DNA of 64,000 nt from Pycnopodia helianthoides (lineage: Eukaryota > Echinodermata > Asteroidea > Forcipulatida > Asteriidae). Positions 23,523 to 36,130 of this stretch are shown here, one piece after another. The notes under the pieces were generated by a model, which did not search any database, had not been told where the DNA came from, and was given only the letters and a program-made list of their open reading frames with translations. The translations under genes and the position numbers were made by a program. The number at the start of each line of letters is the position of its first letter. The stretch's first letter is position 1. The stretch is from assembly GCA_032158295.1 (NCBI GenBank), contig CM063260.1, positions 5,961,501 to 6,025,500 of the forward strand, in the 5' to 3' direction.

Positions 23523-26016
23523 TAGCGACAGTTCAAAGTGGGCCCTCCCCCCTCTGGTTTGATGAGATCCGCTTGGATCCTAATAGCGTCTAACATGTTG
23601 ATGAAGGGCTTGTACAAGTGTTGTAATGTGTCAAGTGCGAATTACACAAAAAAGGGTATGTCAACGCTGGCTTCAGTTTGAATTAAAGCATCGTACGTAT
23701 CCTTTAATTTGATTTTAAACTTCAAGGAGTTGCATGAGGGAGGAAAATGGGAGGGACGTTCGGAGAGAAAGGGGGAGGGGGTGAGGGGTGTGGCTTACAA
23801 CCAATCTAAGAAGCGGTCTCTCCACCTCAGTAGACTGGAAAGGACAAACCAGGAAACTTGGGAATATTAGTCTTAATGAACAACTTCCCGTATGACTCAG
23901 GCAGACTCTTGCCTACCATCAAGCTGCTGCTGCCAGGGTAAAAAAAAAAAAAAGAAAAGAGGAACAGATAGAGAGTTGTGCATTGTGCTTTGTTATTCGC
24001 AAGTTGAGACACAATGCGTGTTCGGTGGCTTCTTCAGTAGACAGGTCAGCATGTGTGCATGCAGCAGAGGCCGACACCCCGTATTGTTTGCTAGTTGACA
24101 GTTTGTGCTGGGTTTGCTGTTTTCCAGTCATCGGATGTTGAGATTGTCCAGTGGGACTCTGGAGGTTTGTAACCTTTTATGTATGTGTTTGGGAGTATGG
24201 TTACTGCACTTGAAAACGCTGTATATACTTATGTAGATGATGATGATGAGTTAAGCAGGTATTGTTACACTGAGCGTGTGTGTAAAAACACCGAATAAGT
24301 ATGTCTACATTGTATCTATCATGCCGTTCACATAACAAGCAATGCACTCGGCTGCCATGAAGACGATGATCGTGTACGCGTCTTGATTGGAAAGTTAAGC
24401 GGCTGGGATTCCTCTATCGTCGACGTCGCCGAATGCAGTCACCGACAGCCGTAGTCGGAAGTCACTCTCTCTATCTGGGAAACTTTCATGGATGGGGAAA
24501 CTTCCATTGGCGGCTGCGGACGTCCCAGTTAAACCTATTGTTCTCGAAAATGTGCCCACGCTCATAGCTTTGTAAACATTGAACTTTACCATGGTACATT
24601 GTACACTGCTACTGCCTAGTGTCGCAAAATGTCACTTTGGGAATTTTTTTCCTTCATACTGTATGACGCAGGATAGTACAAAAAAAAAGTGTTGGAAAAT
24701 ATTAAAGTTTGATATCCTAGACGTACATGTAGATGTACTCGCATGGTGCTGCAGCAAATGTTGACATGAGGTAAATTGTGTAATGTGGAAATTTACACCA
24801 AATAATTGATGGTACATGCTTGTGTGGTACCTGCAAAATCGCTTCTTTGTTGTCTTGGGATGCAAGGTGTATATATTTTTGTTGAATGGTGAGGGTTTTA
24901 GATTTACATGTTGGTATTAATCGAAGGGTTGTCCAAAAGTTTGTACACTTTCAAGGTTTGTGGTTGTTTGCACAAAGAGGCACTGAAAGTAGACTGCCTC
25001 ATGTTTGATAGGGCAGGAGAAACACTGTTGTGTGAGCGGGCTTGAACTTTGAGCACGGCAAGATCCTCGTCTTCATATTGACCACGTTCCCTTTTTTAAT
25101 TACAAAATGGTAGGTTTTTCCCCTCCCCCTCAAACCAGCGCAAGTATCACCACCGGTAACCCGACACCTTAATATTGAGAATCGATGGAGCCCAGTGCAA
25201 CCCCCCTGAATCTGCGAGCGGGGCACCAGTCCCCCTGGTCCAACTCCCCTCTCATGTTGCAATAGGAATGCAACGTTTGGACATCGCCGGTGCGAATCAC
25301 CCATCGATAAGCAATCTTACACGAAACACTCTTAAAAGTCTGTGGGTAAAAACGGCCCTGGGCGACTCCAGAAAAATATCAATTGTTTTGGCTAAGATGA
25401 GCGCAGATTCGCTGAGGGTTAGTTCAGTTTATCGCTGTTTTTTATTAACGTTCTGAAAAAAAAAAAAAACAGGGCATGATGTTGTTGTTTGTCTAAGAAT
25501 AGATATTTGACGTTAAAGTATTATCTGGTACGTGTACATGTATATATTACAGCTAAAGCAAATCCTTGATAGAATGTCTTCCGTTTTGATGCAGAGCAAA
25601 ATGCAAACTGGATTCATTTGATTTTGATTTGTTTGATCGGTGTGGTTTGATTTGACTCTTTACACAGTGTATACCCTATGTAACATCAACAAAAGAGATT
25701 ACAAAAAACTTAGGTTTTATATAAATTTGTATTTAAAGATGCTTGGTCTGATTTTTGCCATTTTGACCTGAAAACTTTGATTTGATGTACATGCGGTCCA
25801 GGCATTTTGTGAAATAGCTACATAATATGGGGCCTGAACTGAAGTTAAGATACATCACATGTTTCTACATTGTGGAACATAAACTATGACTGAAAAGTTG
25901 TTTTTTATACACTAGTGTTCTCAAATTGCATGCAAAGCTGCTGGAGACGGACGGAGCATTTTACAGGCTTGCAACTTTTCAGCTGATCGCCTGATTTCCC
26001 CCTTTTTTTCCTTCCT
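23523..26016. other. Gene-free DNA with G-rich and CpG-rich patches
   Basis: A G-rich purine tract at 23735-23795 and the CpG patch at 24355-24560. Overlapping frames near 25000-25450 on both strands have no family resemblance. Confidence 0.4.
24355..24560. promoter_or_regulatory. CpG-rich patch
   Basis: More than fifteen CpGs in about 200 bp (for example TATCGTCGACGTCGCCGAAT), far above the surroundings. Could be a promoter-like or methylation-protected element, or the remains of a GC-rich exon. No TATA box, splice pair or long conserved frame could be tied to it. Confidence 0.25.
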
Positions 26017-26020
26017 TTAA

Positions 26021-26403
26021 AGGCAGGATATACTTTTTGGTCATTGTCAAAGACCAGTATCCTCACTTGGTGTATCCCAACATGTGCATAAAATAATAAA
26101 ACCTGTTAAAATTTGGGCTCAAGTGGTCATCGAAAGTGCAAGGAAATAGTGAAAGAAAAAACACCCTTGTTGCGTAGAATTGTGTGCTTTCAATTGCCTG
26201 AGAAAGGCTTCATGCCTGAGAAAGGCTTTAGCTGGTTCAAATATTTTAGTGAGAAATTACCTCTTTCTCAAAAACTACATTACTTCAGAGGGAATCGGTT
26301 TTTTCACTGTTTAAATACTATTAGCAGCTCTCAGGTGCTCCATACCAAGTAAGTTTTTACAGTCATGTATTTCTTGAGTAATGACCAAAAGTATCCACTG
26401 CCT
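26021..26403 (+). mobile_element. MITE family B, copy 1
   Basis: About 383 bp with terminal inverted repeats (AGGCAGGATATACTTTTTGG against CCAAAAGTATCCACTGCCT) and TTAA on both sides (26017-26020, 26404-26407). Internally GTGTGCTTTCA, a CTGAGAAAGGCTT repeat and ACCAGTATCCTCACTTGGTG are family landmarks. Non-coding. Confidence 0.9.
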
Positions 26404-27369
26404 TTAATAAAAGGGCTGTAGGAAACTGGAAAACACTGTACAAAGTTAAATGTGGTGGCCATTTCCTTTTTCAAGCCTTGGATAACAAAGCTGCGAGTCT
26501 GAATTTGACTGAAATCCCCATTCAGCGCTATAATAGGACTTGTATAGTTCCAGTCAGGAGGGAAACAAATTTTCTGTACAACACCTATTTTAAATTATAC
26601 CTTTAGAAACTTTTTGTGAAATATTTGTTGGAACCTTTTTTATTGTGAAAGATTTAATTTAAAGTTCGTACCAGGTCTCGTCCTTCAGGAAAATAATTCT
26701 GTCTCAAAGTTGAGAAAATAGCATTTGAAAATACCTCAAAATTTCCGTTTTGAGTATGGCAATCAATATAGAATTTGTGAAAAATACATGTAAAAAAACC
26801 GTCAGTTTTTCATTGTTGTCACTTCAACCAGATCGTGCAATTTAACATAAATTTTCACAAATATATGGGAATGAATTCCCTCTGGAACGCAAAGTAATAT
26901 CCTTTTAAGGGATATTTAAAACAAAAAAGGCATGAAACTAACTTTCCAATTCCCCAAGAAGCAAAAAGGCATTCACTTTGTACATTGGATAACTAAGTTG
27001 TCATGAATTATTTATGAACAAAATGGAGGAGTAGAGTTAGAGTAGACCTGTACTTCATTGAGCCCTTTTAAAAAAACATGTCCATGAAATTGGCTTTGCA
27101 GTTTCAAATTATGCATGGTTATTGTTTGCTAGGCACTCACACTCCAAGGTTAAAAGAAGAAAAAAAAAAGAACAAGAAAACAGCCCTGTCAGTTTGCTAG
27201 AAACAGTTTACAAAATGTAGAGTCAGATTTATTCAAATTGAAAACTCAGAGTCTCCGACCTGTCAACACATTCTGTATCCAAGTCGTCACATTTCCAGAA
27301 ATCTCGCCGATAATTTTGTTATAAAGTTCAATTCAAAATAACTAAATTTAACGTCTGCGAAGATTTGAT

Positions 27370-27600
27370 TTACCCCCCCCCTCAGCTTAATTACCGACGC
27401 GCATTTTACTGGGAAACAGTTAGTAAATTATACAGATGTGAGTGTGGACTTAATGACGATGTCCTGTGTTTAGGGCTTATATAATATACGCAATGAGCAA
27501 GCGAGCACGCTGTATGTTATTATTCTCGTTAATATGCAAATGTAATAATAGCATGACTGTTTAAATCAATGGCTCCACAGGAAATTAATCTGAGGATGTG
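27370..27600. promoter_or_regulatory. Candidate regulatory island with an octamer site
   Basis: Contains a perfect octamer ATGCAAAT at 27534-27541 within TTAATATGCAAATGTAATAA, flanked by CpG-bearing GCAATGAGCAAGCGAGCACG and CTTAATTACCGACGCGCATT. POU/homeodomain binding is inferred from the words only. Confidence 0.25.
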
Positions 27601-29119
27601 TGAATATTCCACTCTATTTTTATTTTGATTTTCTGAAAATCCATATTTTTTTTTTTTTTATATACGAAGAGTTGTCTTTGCTCGCAGCAGTGATCATGTA
27701 CAGATAAGCACACTTCATTTAAGACTCGGGATTCTAATGCTTGTTTACTGAGCTCTACAGCACCCACGAGTTAAAGAAGCACTCCCTGTCCATTTTTTTC
27801 CAGAACTCCCTGTTGTTTTTGTTTTTTTCCAGTTTAAAGGGAAGGAAGATGCCACAGATGATTATAACCAGATTTTCAGTCGTTGTTCCACCAAATCATG
27901 GCAAGACTTTTTAAAGGTTTTTTTTCTTCCCCACTTCCGCAGAAACAATTTCCAAAGCAAATAGGAAACATGAGGTACCTGTTTTGTTTTTTCATCTATT
28001 CCTGTTTCCTTGTTACGAAAAAAAAAACCTCCATATTTATGGCATGTACATGTGTATTGTGAAATCCTTGTTTTTCTAGTTCCATTTCTGTCACCTTTTT
28101 CTGTACTCCCCGTCCATTTTAAAAGTCACCAGTTCTTATTGCCTAATGGACTGGCAACCCCCCCCCAAAAAAAACCCCCCACAAACTACATGAAATATCT
28201 TAGGACACGTATCAATGCAAATAACACAAATCACTCTACGCAAAATGTTACTGTTTGAAGTGATTTCTTTGGATGATACAAAACCAGTGATTTTTAGAGT
28301 GAAAGCTGTTCCGAACTGAAAAGAAAAAACCAAGGTAATGTGTTCTTTTTAAATTTATTGTCTTGATTTTTCCCCAAAAAGAGACAGATTTTCAAAGCGG
28401 TATAAAGTTAACTTGATGCCAATCAAAATGCTTTCAAAAGTCATTATTTATGCGATTAATTCTTGAGCAGCAGATCACGGTCAAAGTTCAAAGTTCACAG
28501 AAGGCTTGATGAGATACACGCAGCACCTTTAAACGTGGAACGGACTAATTACCAAAGATCGGTATCAGATTCTATTTTGTTGTTTCTCAAAGCACTTGAC
28601 AGATTAAAGGGGAGACTAGTAAAAACAACAAGCATCTCTCATGCTGTTTTATTGATTTTTATAGTCATTCATCTATTTATGATGCCCTGTGCCAAAATTG
28701 GACACTTCTTGGAACTGTGAAATGGCGTTCAAAGTAGAGACAATCCCAAACATCAGCTATAAAATGTTGAGAAAGACTTGGTATATGTACTGTGTAGGCT
28801 TTAATTAGGTGTTTTGAAAGCTCTTGTTCTGGTCTGGTTTATAAATGAGCAAACAAACTTGACTTTGGGCAGGAAGTGTCCAGTTTTGGCATTACATTTC
28901 CTATTTTAGCTGGTTTGCCTGTTTAGTGGATTGGGCTGGGCCAGTCGATTGGTCCCAGCATAAAAAACAAAACCACAAGAAGCCACAATTAACAAACAAC
29001 ACTACAAAAAACACATAAAACGAAAAACCACCGGGCAATTGATAAGAAATATTTGAAATAGTGGGGAGTTTTAGGAAAGAAGTTAAAGAAGATTCAATGC
29101 AAAACGACTTCAATTGTAT

Positions 29120-29420
29120 AAAAGGGTGTTCAAAGCATTAGTAAGATTGAACATAACGATGTTCACGCATGACTTACATAGTATAAAGATGGTCATGGCT
29201 GGAAAACTTCCCTTAAAATAGTTTTGCCTGAAACTCTATAGCTTTAAAAAAAAAAGTAGTTTTGAGTCCAAAAGCTGATGTTTGAAAACTGTGTTAACAT
29301 TGAAGGATTTTTTTCCCGCTATTTTCTTATGGCTCTGATGACGGATTAACTTTCACTGGTTTGTTATTTCATGTATATGTGTTGGGTCTGTGACAATGCT
29401 GGCCACATGCTTTAAATTGT
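29120..29420 (+). mobile_element. Degraded MITE A-related fragment
   Basis: Shares with family A the order GGAAAACTTCCCTT, TTTTGCCTGAAA, CGCTATTTTCTTATGG and GGTTTGTTATTTCATGTATA. The termini are not clear. It sits back to back with the inverted copy at 29593-29981. Confidence 0.5.
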
Positions 29421-29592
29421 TGAAATCAAATAGTGTAGTACTGGGTGTGTACAGTTTTATTGAAACCTTCGAACCCAGGTGGACTTTTTTTCTCTCATCG
29501 TGCAGGTACAGTATTTTATTTTTCTTCCACTCAAGTCAAACTAACTGCATTGAGGCAAGAGGAGGAATGACTTTGTAGCCTGTCATTGTTTA

Positions 29593-29981
29593 AAGGTATA
29601 ATACAGGATTGGTAGAGCTGACAAAAGAATTGCAGACAGTGTTCATGTTTTGGGTGATCAACCGTATACATGAAATAACAAACCTGTGGAAAATTTGGGC
29701 TCGATCCATTGTGGGAGTCAGGAGAAAATAGTGAAAAACCACAAACAATTTTCAGCATGTGAACACATTGCCCTAAATTTTTACTTGCAACAACCAAAAT
29801 CAGCTGTTGCGTTATTGTAAAAGGTATTCAGATAATGTTTTCGTGAATATGACTTCATTTCAGAGGGAAATATTTCACAGATGAAATGGTTCTAGTATGA
29901 ACTTTATAATCAGTGAGCTTTCAGACTAAAATTAGACAATGGTGTTTTTTATCCTTACCAATTCTGTGTTATAACTTTAAC
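29593..29981 (-). mobile_element. Old relative of MITE family A (A')
   Basis: Terminal repeats TAAAGGTATAATACAGGATT and its diverged complement ending TTATAACTTTA bound about 390 bp. Internal segments, such as AACAAACCTGTGGAAAATTT and GAGAAAATAGTGAAAAACC, match family A reversed. An older, separate subfamily of the same TTAA-type MITEs. Confidence 0.7.
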
Positions 29982-30289
29982 TGGGAATGGAAATGCTGAA
30001 AAATTACTTGATGTGAGCTGAGAGCTCATATATAATGATTGCAAATGCAGTTTTTAAAGAAGGGGCAAAATTTAAAAAAAAAGCAATCAAGAAAATTTGA
30101 TATACATTTTATGGAAAACCTGTTTGGCGTAAGAGACTGTACACGTAACAAACACGGCTTCAGTTGATATGGGGCTGTGTGTGGAGGGAAACTGAATAAA
30201 TAGTGTTTTTAAAACGAAATTCTTGTCACAATAAAAAATGTCAATGAAAAAAAAAAAAAACGAACAAAAAGCTTTAGATTTTGAAGGTC

Positions 30290-30650
30290 ATCATAATAAA
30301 AAGAGCCCAAAACCCATCAATTGTTTATCAGAGCGTGATTAATGCATATGAACAGGGGACATGTAACAACAGTTTTTGTACCAACAGAAGAAAACAAAAT
30401 TGAACCAAAAATACGCAAAAATAATAAATACACAGAACAGGCGATCAACCACCAGAGCGTTATTAATCGTCTCGGCTGTTCTCAAGGCTCAACTGTATTG
30501 TTTTTATCATAAATTGTTTACCATGACGATGATGTTTGTGTTTAAATAATAATAAAAAAAGGCTCAACGGGCTGAAATTTAATTACCATTTTCCCAATAA
30601 AAAAATTGCCACCAGATGGTGCATTTTTTAGGGAAATTTCTCCAACAAAA
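30290..30650. promoter_or_regulatory. Candidate regulatory island
   Basis: Two related words, AGAGCGTGATTAATGCATAT (30332) and AGAGCGTTATTAATCGTCTC (30454), occur with TTTAATTACC (30579) and an E-box-containing CCACCAGATGGTGC (30610). No transposon features. Confidence 0.22.
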
Positions 30651-32114
30651 TGATTGTTACAGTATTAATTCCAGCTCATGAGAAAGAATGAAAAAAAAAA
30701 AAAAAAAAAGTAAAAAATCAATGTCTCCAGCGAAAGGGGAGAAAAAACAGCATTGGCCTCCAAACCCCAGATGGCAAAATTAATAAAAGGGGCCTGAAAA
30801 TAGGAATAAATTTGTAAATTGGAAAGTGGCCGGGAGTTGATGTCGCCATCGTAATTATTTGTGTGTGTAAAGGCAGAGAGGGGGAGTTTGAGGGTCAAGG
30901 GATATGGACTTGTTTCTCTGTTTTTTTTTCTTCTCCTTTCCTTTTTACTCAGGGTTTTTTCCTCGGTTGTCTGGTATGTTTGTCGATTATTAATTTCATT
31001 AGAGGGAAAAAAGGACCTCAATTAGAAAGAGCCCCGTTTGAGACTGTCTGCGATATATGTATCTTTTGACGCCAACTTAAGGGATGGCTGGCCTTTAGAA
31101 AATATTCAGTTAATGTAGATATATAAAAAACAAATTGTCAAAACATTTTTCGTAACTAGCTTCTTTTTTTTTTACGTAGACCTTTACTCAATTCCGGATT
31201 AAAGGGACAGTAACGTACATCATTCTCTTTTTTTTAAAAAGGTGTTTTGATGTTGTTGAAAAAAAAAACTTATTCCCTTTCTCTCATTTTCAAATTAACA
31301 AATAATTCTGGTTCCACTCTCTAGATTTTCAATTGACACAACAATCTGTGAAAATGTCATTCAATTATGCGGGCGTTTTTAAAGAAAACGGCAAAAAGCG
31401 GTTTCCGATTTATTGTTGTTCTGTCAGGAATTTTGTCGGCAAGGTCTTCCACATATTTTTTGTTGACGCAATCGATGATAGGCTATAAGAAGATTTATGG
31501 GGGTGGGGGAGCAGGCTTCAAATGATATTTCGTGGACTTTGACAATATTTCAAACGGAAGAAATTTCTCTGGAGGATTGGTTCTGATCCATGATAAGTTT
31601 GATCTTTTTAATCAGTGAGCTTGCAGATTGAAACTAATAAATTCATTCTTTCGATAGCTACAATTTCTTTACTACTTTACAAAGGTTTCAAATTTCCAGA
31701 AGGCTTACATGGTGCTGAGAATGCAGTCAAGAAGAAGATTTTTATCTGCTCAACCAGGAAAATTTGTATTTTTTACAGTTTTGGTTTTCATGCAGGAATT
31801 CTTGTGTTTGACAATTTTTTGATAAACCTTATCAGAGTATGTATGCAATGAAAGTGAAAGCTGGAGTTTTATCAAAATGTTTTCAAAATGTTTTCATAAT
31901 CTTTTTACGGAATCGAAGTTATTTACAAAATCATTTAGGAAATGTTTCACCAAACTGAAAGGCAGTGCCTGAGAAAGCGCAGATTTCATTGGGATGTTTG
32001 TTCGGTAATCACGGTTACGCTTAGTTTGTTTTTGTTGTACTGCGAGAAGTCAATAAGAGACTTTCAATGCTAGGTGGCAGCAGACTGACCACGCAAATGG
32101 AAAGCTACCTGCAG

Positions 32115-32310
32115 GGCCCAATTTCATAGAGCTGCTTTAAGCACTAAGTAGTGCTTAAACATTGTCTGGTTAGCAAAAAAATAAGCAGAATACCAGTCAT
32201 AGATGCTACTGTGACATGGTGTTTTGGCTGGTAACCTTATTCTGGTAAGCATAATTTTGTTGGTGCTTAGCTGCTTTTTCTGCTTAAGCAGCTCTATGAA
32301 ATTGGGTCCT
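32115..32310 (+). mobile_element. MITE family E, copy 1
   Basis: GGCCCAATTTCATAGAGCTG at the left and CAGCTCTATGAAATTGGGTC at the right form long inverted termini around a middle with GTTTTGGCTGGTAACCTTAT. About 196 bp, non-coding. Confidence 0.85.
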
Positions 32311-32515
32311 GGTACATGTGTCTGCTAACCACCCATCAATTTAAAGTCTCCCTTTGGAATAATACGGTATTGTGTTATTCTCCACTCTTTGTCATAACTT
32401 ACAGACGTTCCTCTTAGATATTTATCAAAGAGTTTACAGTCGATTGTATACAATCCATGCAATACCTTATTTTTTGTATAAGTTTTGCTGAAACAGAAGA
32501 CCACTGTATGTTTAA

Positions 32516-32904
32516 AGGCAGGTGTATGCACTTTCGGTAATTACTTCACAAGTTAATGACCACAAAAACTTACTTGGAAAAGAGCACATGAGAGCTGTTG
32601 ATATTATAAAACATTGTTAGAAACGACCCCCCTTTGTAGTAATGTAGTTTAAGAGAAGGAGGTAATTTTTCACCCCAAAGTTTGAATCCGAGAAAGGCTT
32701 CAGGCATGAAGCCTTTCTCGGGTATCTGAAAGCACACAATTCTACGCAACAAGAGTGTTTTTGTGGTTCACTATTCTCTTGCGACTATGACGACCAATTG
32801 AGCCCGAATTTTTCACAGGTTTTGTTATTTTATGCATATATGTTGGGATACACCAAGTGAGGATACTGGTCTTTGACAATTACCAAAAGTGTACCCTGCC
32901 TTTT
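32516..32904 (-). mobile_element. MITE family B, copy 2 (inverted)
   Basis: Terminal AGGCAGGTGTATGCACTTTC after TTAA at 32512-32515; the right end ACCCTGCCTTTTTTAA carries extra Ts. An internal palindrome GAGAAAGGCTTCAGGCATGA...CTTTCTCGG lies at 32692-32720. Confidence 0.85.
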
Positions 32905-33094
32905 TTAAAGACCTTGGGAAAAAACAAAAGTACAATCAAATATCTTTGTGAATACATTTTTTTTAAATATATATAATGGGTGTCGGCTTTCTGTAGTGTA
33001 CCAGCATATCTTATGCATGGATGTACACTCTAATTATCTGAAGACAGAAAGGTAATATCCTTGTACAGCTAGCTGTAAAAATAACCCCAGGTTT

Positions 33095-33200
33095 TCTCGC
33101 AGCAAATGAGGAAAAATTCCACGAGTATTATGAATATCATTTAATGCGATCAGTGGAGTGGATTAACATTTGCATAATTTCCACTTTGATCAAATGAGGC
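33095..33200. promoter_or_regulatory. Candidate regulatory island with a TCF/LEF-like site
   Basis: CTTTGATCAAA at 33183-33193 is a palindromic TCF/LEF-type core beside GGATTAACATTTGCATAAT (33161), a homeodomain/POU-like word, and CATTTAATGCG. Confidence 0.25.
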
Positions 33201-33264
33201 TTGAAATGTAAAGTCGAGATGGAGGCTTACCATGGTACACGTAGACCTTTTAAAGGGAGTTTTT

Positions 33265-33749
33265 CCAGGCCGGGTGTTTCATCTTCGAAGGGCAAGGCCA
33301 TTTCAATGTTGCAAAAGGGGCGCGTTCATTGCAAAACTGTCAAGCCTAAGGAACTGTTTTAAAACCTAGGCCCAATTTCATAGAGCTGGTTAAAAGCACC
33401 AAAAGTGGCTAAGCACAACGTAGTTACGCTTACTAGAATAAGGTTACCAGCCAAAATGCCATGTCACATGCACCATGTGACTGATACCTGCTTATTTTTT
33501 GCTAAGCAGATTGCGGAGCACTATTTTCTGCTAAGGCAGCTCTATGAAATTGAGCCCCTGGAGGCATCGAGGCCAAGAACCAGGGGCAGCGTATAGGCCA
33601 TGGCTTACAAGAATAAGGTTACCAGCCAAAATACCATGCACCATTTGTGTCTTTTGTCCTGCTTGTTTCTGCTAAGCAGATTGTGAAGCAATAATTTTTG
33701 AGCCCCTGGAGGCAGCGAAGGCCATGGCCCCCTGAGTAATTCCAGGTGT
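33265..33749 (+). mobile_element. MITE family F interrupted by E elements
   Basis: F-type ends at 33265 (CCAGGCCGGGTGTTTCATC) and 33749 (GAGTAATTCCAGG). The middle is broken by an E element (33369-33556) and by a second, partial E at about 33605-33703. The block from the E interior through GAGCCCCTGGAGGCA is present twice, which points to a local duplication after the insertion. Confidence 0.7.
33369..33556 (-). mobile_element. MITE family E, copy 2 (inside F)
   Basis: Full-length and inverted relative to copy 1: AGAATAAGGTTACCAGCCAA precedes CTAAGGCAGCTCTATGAAAT. Inserted in the F element at 33265-33749. Confidence 0.82.
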
Positions 33750-34184
33750 TGTTTTTATATGTTTTAATCGGGTGAACTATTATCATTATTCATGTTGGAC
33801 GGGCGCCGTTGGATAATTTGTTTTGTTTTTAAACTTTGCCTTATTTGGAAAAGTGTCTCAGTTTTGTTTTTGTTGTTTTGATGTGTCATTTATTGATCGA
33901 TTGATTAGTTAAGTTCAATTTTTCTAACACTGAATTTTAAACTAAAGGGTGGAAATGAATCTACTCTTCCGGAAACCAATGATGTTATTGAATCTTTTAC
34001 AATATGTTATATTTGTAAACACAAATATGTCAAAACATTTTACCCATTATGCACTCTTTCAGCTGGTGAGCCGATTGCCTTGTTTGTGGTTTTTTAGCTG
34101 TGCCGTTGAAAATTGAAAAACACGGTACAAAAGTCTTGCAGTGCTTGACACTTTCCAAATATACTGACCCAATATTTTGTCGTC

Positions 34185-34420
34185 GGTTCGGGGCTATAAG
34201 GTCGTTAGTGCAGTTTGTGTGGATTTATAAAATGGGTTTTGCATATTTTGGGGCTCCTGGTAAACGGAGTTTATTGATCGAGAGTGGTCTCCAAAAATTA
34301 GCTTGGCAAAAAGAAACATTCAGTTTGTAAGAAGAAAATTACTTGCGGATTTTGATTTAACTTTTTTTCGCAGTTAATTCGCATTTTTCACTTAACGACC
34401 TTATGATCACTACATATTTG
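34185..34420 (+). repeat. Repeat family G, copy 2
   Basis: Has GGGGCTATAAGGTCGTTAG, the inverted block TTTTGCATATTTTGGGGCTC, GGTCTCCAAAAATTAGCTTG and CACTTAACGACCTTATGATC. Its two ends (CTATAAGGTCGTTA and TAACGACCTTA) are themselves inverted repeats, so this is probably another MITE. Confidence 0.55.
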
Positions 34421-36036
34421 AAATTGCAATTAAACGACAATAGCACTGAGTCGACGTCGTGTACGTTACAAACGACCTGCTTACAGAAAACCAAGCGATG
34501 CTTTTCTTGAGAAGTGCTTTGGAATGAATTGCCTCGTCCCTCCATCCCCCTCCCCACTGCCGCAAAAAAAAGAAAAAAGTAGACCACTACACTCCCTTTA
34601 AACGGGGTTGCATCATCACCGCACATTTTGCCACAATAGTGTGCATTTCCTTTAAGTGAATTGGTGTGCTTTGAGAAATTATTGGATGAAAGATTCATAA
34701 GAGTTGCATGATCGGGTAATAAAAGTGACTAAAATATTTATAAAGCAAGCAGTGTTTGCATAAGGTAGAAACTCTGTATTTTAAAATATAAAAAAAAAAT
34801 ATATAATAAATAAAATAAAGGTACAAAATAAATGAAACATGTATGACAAACTAAGCAAAATGGTATCCTTACCAAACATGCACTAAAGAACAGAAAAATT
34901 AAGGTTTACTTGTAAATTAATTGTTAAAGCAAAACAGTTCCGTTCATGCGAGATATCCCACCCCCTTCAAAAATGACTCTAGCAGTTTATTCATGCGGCA
35001 TTATTAGTACACACTGTCGCTTAATTACTATTTAATCATGCATTGTTGAACCATTGTGTGGAAAGATCGACAGTTTTATACTTGATATGAGAAAACACTA
35101 GCTTTAACCGCGCAGAAGAAAAAAAATCATGTACGCAGTACAGGGGGCTTTTAACACACGAGAACAATCTCAGAGGAAATTGCAATCAGCTGCGCTGTAT
35201 GCTAAAGGATACTTGAGCAGCACAAGAGACACTTTTTTTTTTTATAAAAGCGTCTAATCATTTCAAACAAAATTACAGGAAAAACTGAAATGTGATGGTG
35301 GTTTTTTTTTCGTCTTCTTTTCTTGGAGATTGGTTTGAAGTGGTTTGCCTGTCACTTGCCTCGTGTGAGGTGGCCCTTAGTTGCTGCATGTGGACCAGTG
35401 AAACTGGTAACAGATTTTTTTCAGGATTTTATCACCAGCTCTAAACTTGACTTATTCTAGGGATCGTATCAAGATACCCCCCCCCCAGATTTCCCTTAAT
35501 GTTGTGCAGCTTTGGGTCATCAACGTACAAGTCCCCTTGCTTACCCCCTCAAGACTCCGCCCCCTTTCCAGGCCCTCCCTCTCCTTCCCTTGAAATTTTT
35601 GTAATTATAAAATAACCTGCATTCTTCACTGCGTTACAAAATCAATACTTTTTTCAGGCTCCCCTATAGTAGAAGTTACATTGTGCGTGGCAGTAGACCT
35701 GCAACATATGTGCAATGACACTGAGGGGAATTCTGGTCAGATTCCCTGTACGTATAATGGACTTAAATGACATTTATTGAAAAGGCGCCAGACTATTTTG
35801 TCCTTCCAGCCTTGAGCCATATCCCAATTACCTCTTTCCATGAAATATGCAAATAACATTTGCGCATATGAACAGACACTAGTGGTGGCAAGCGCCATAG
35901 AGTTTGTGCACTAGAAAGAGTCACAAATGCGCATCCGTCAGACCACCATCAGCCCCGTACAAAAGTTTGAGATGTTCTCTCATTTTGCCCACCAGTAGTG
36001 TTGGTGCGCATGCGCAATATGCAGTTTTGCAAAGGG

Positions 36037-36130
36037 TCAATTGGTGGTTACGGCTATGGCTATGGTTAAGGTTGGATCTCACTTTGGCAAGGTGCATTGA
36101 AGCATGGGCTACCTTTAGCAACACCCATTA
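36037..36130. mobile_element. MITE family J, partial copy 2
   Basis: CAATTGGTGGTTACGGCTAT, AAGGTGCATTGAAGCATGGG and CTTTAGCAACACC follow the same order as the J element at 49865-50003. Confidence 0.55.

Noticed and set aside
25000..25456. Overlapping frames of 93 and 101 codons on opposite strands
   Set aside because: No family resemblance; higher GC here simply reduces stop codons.
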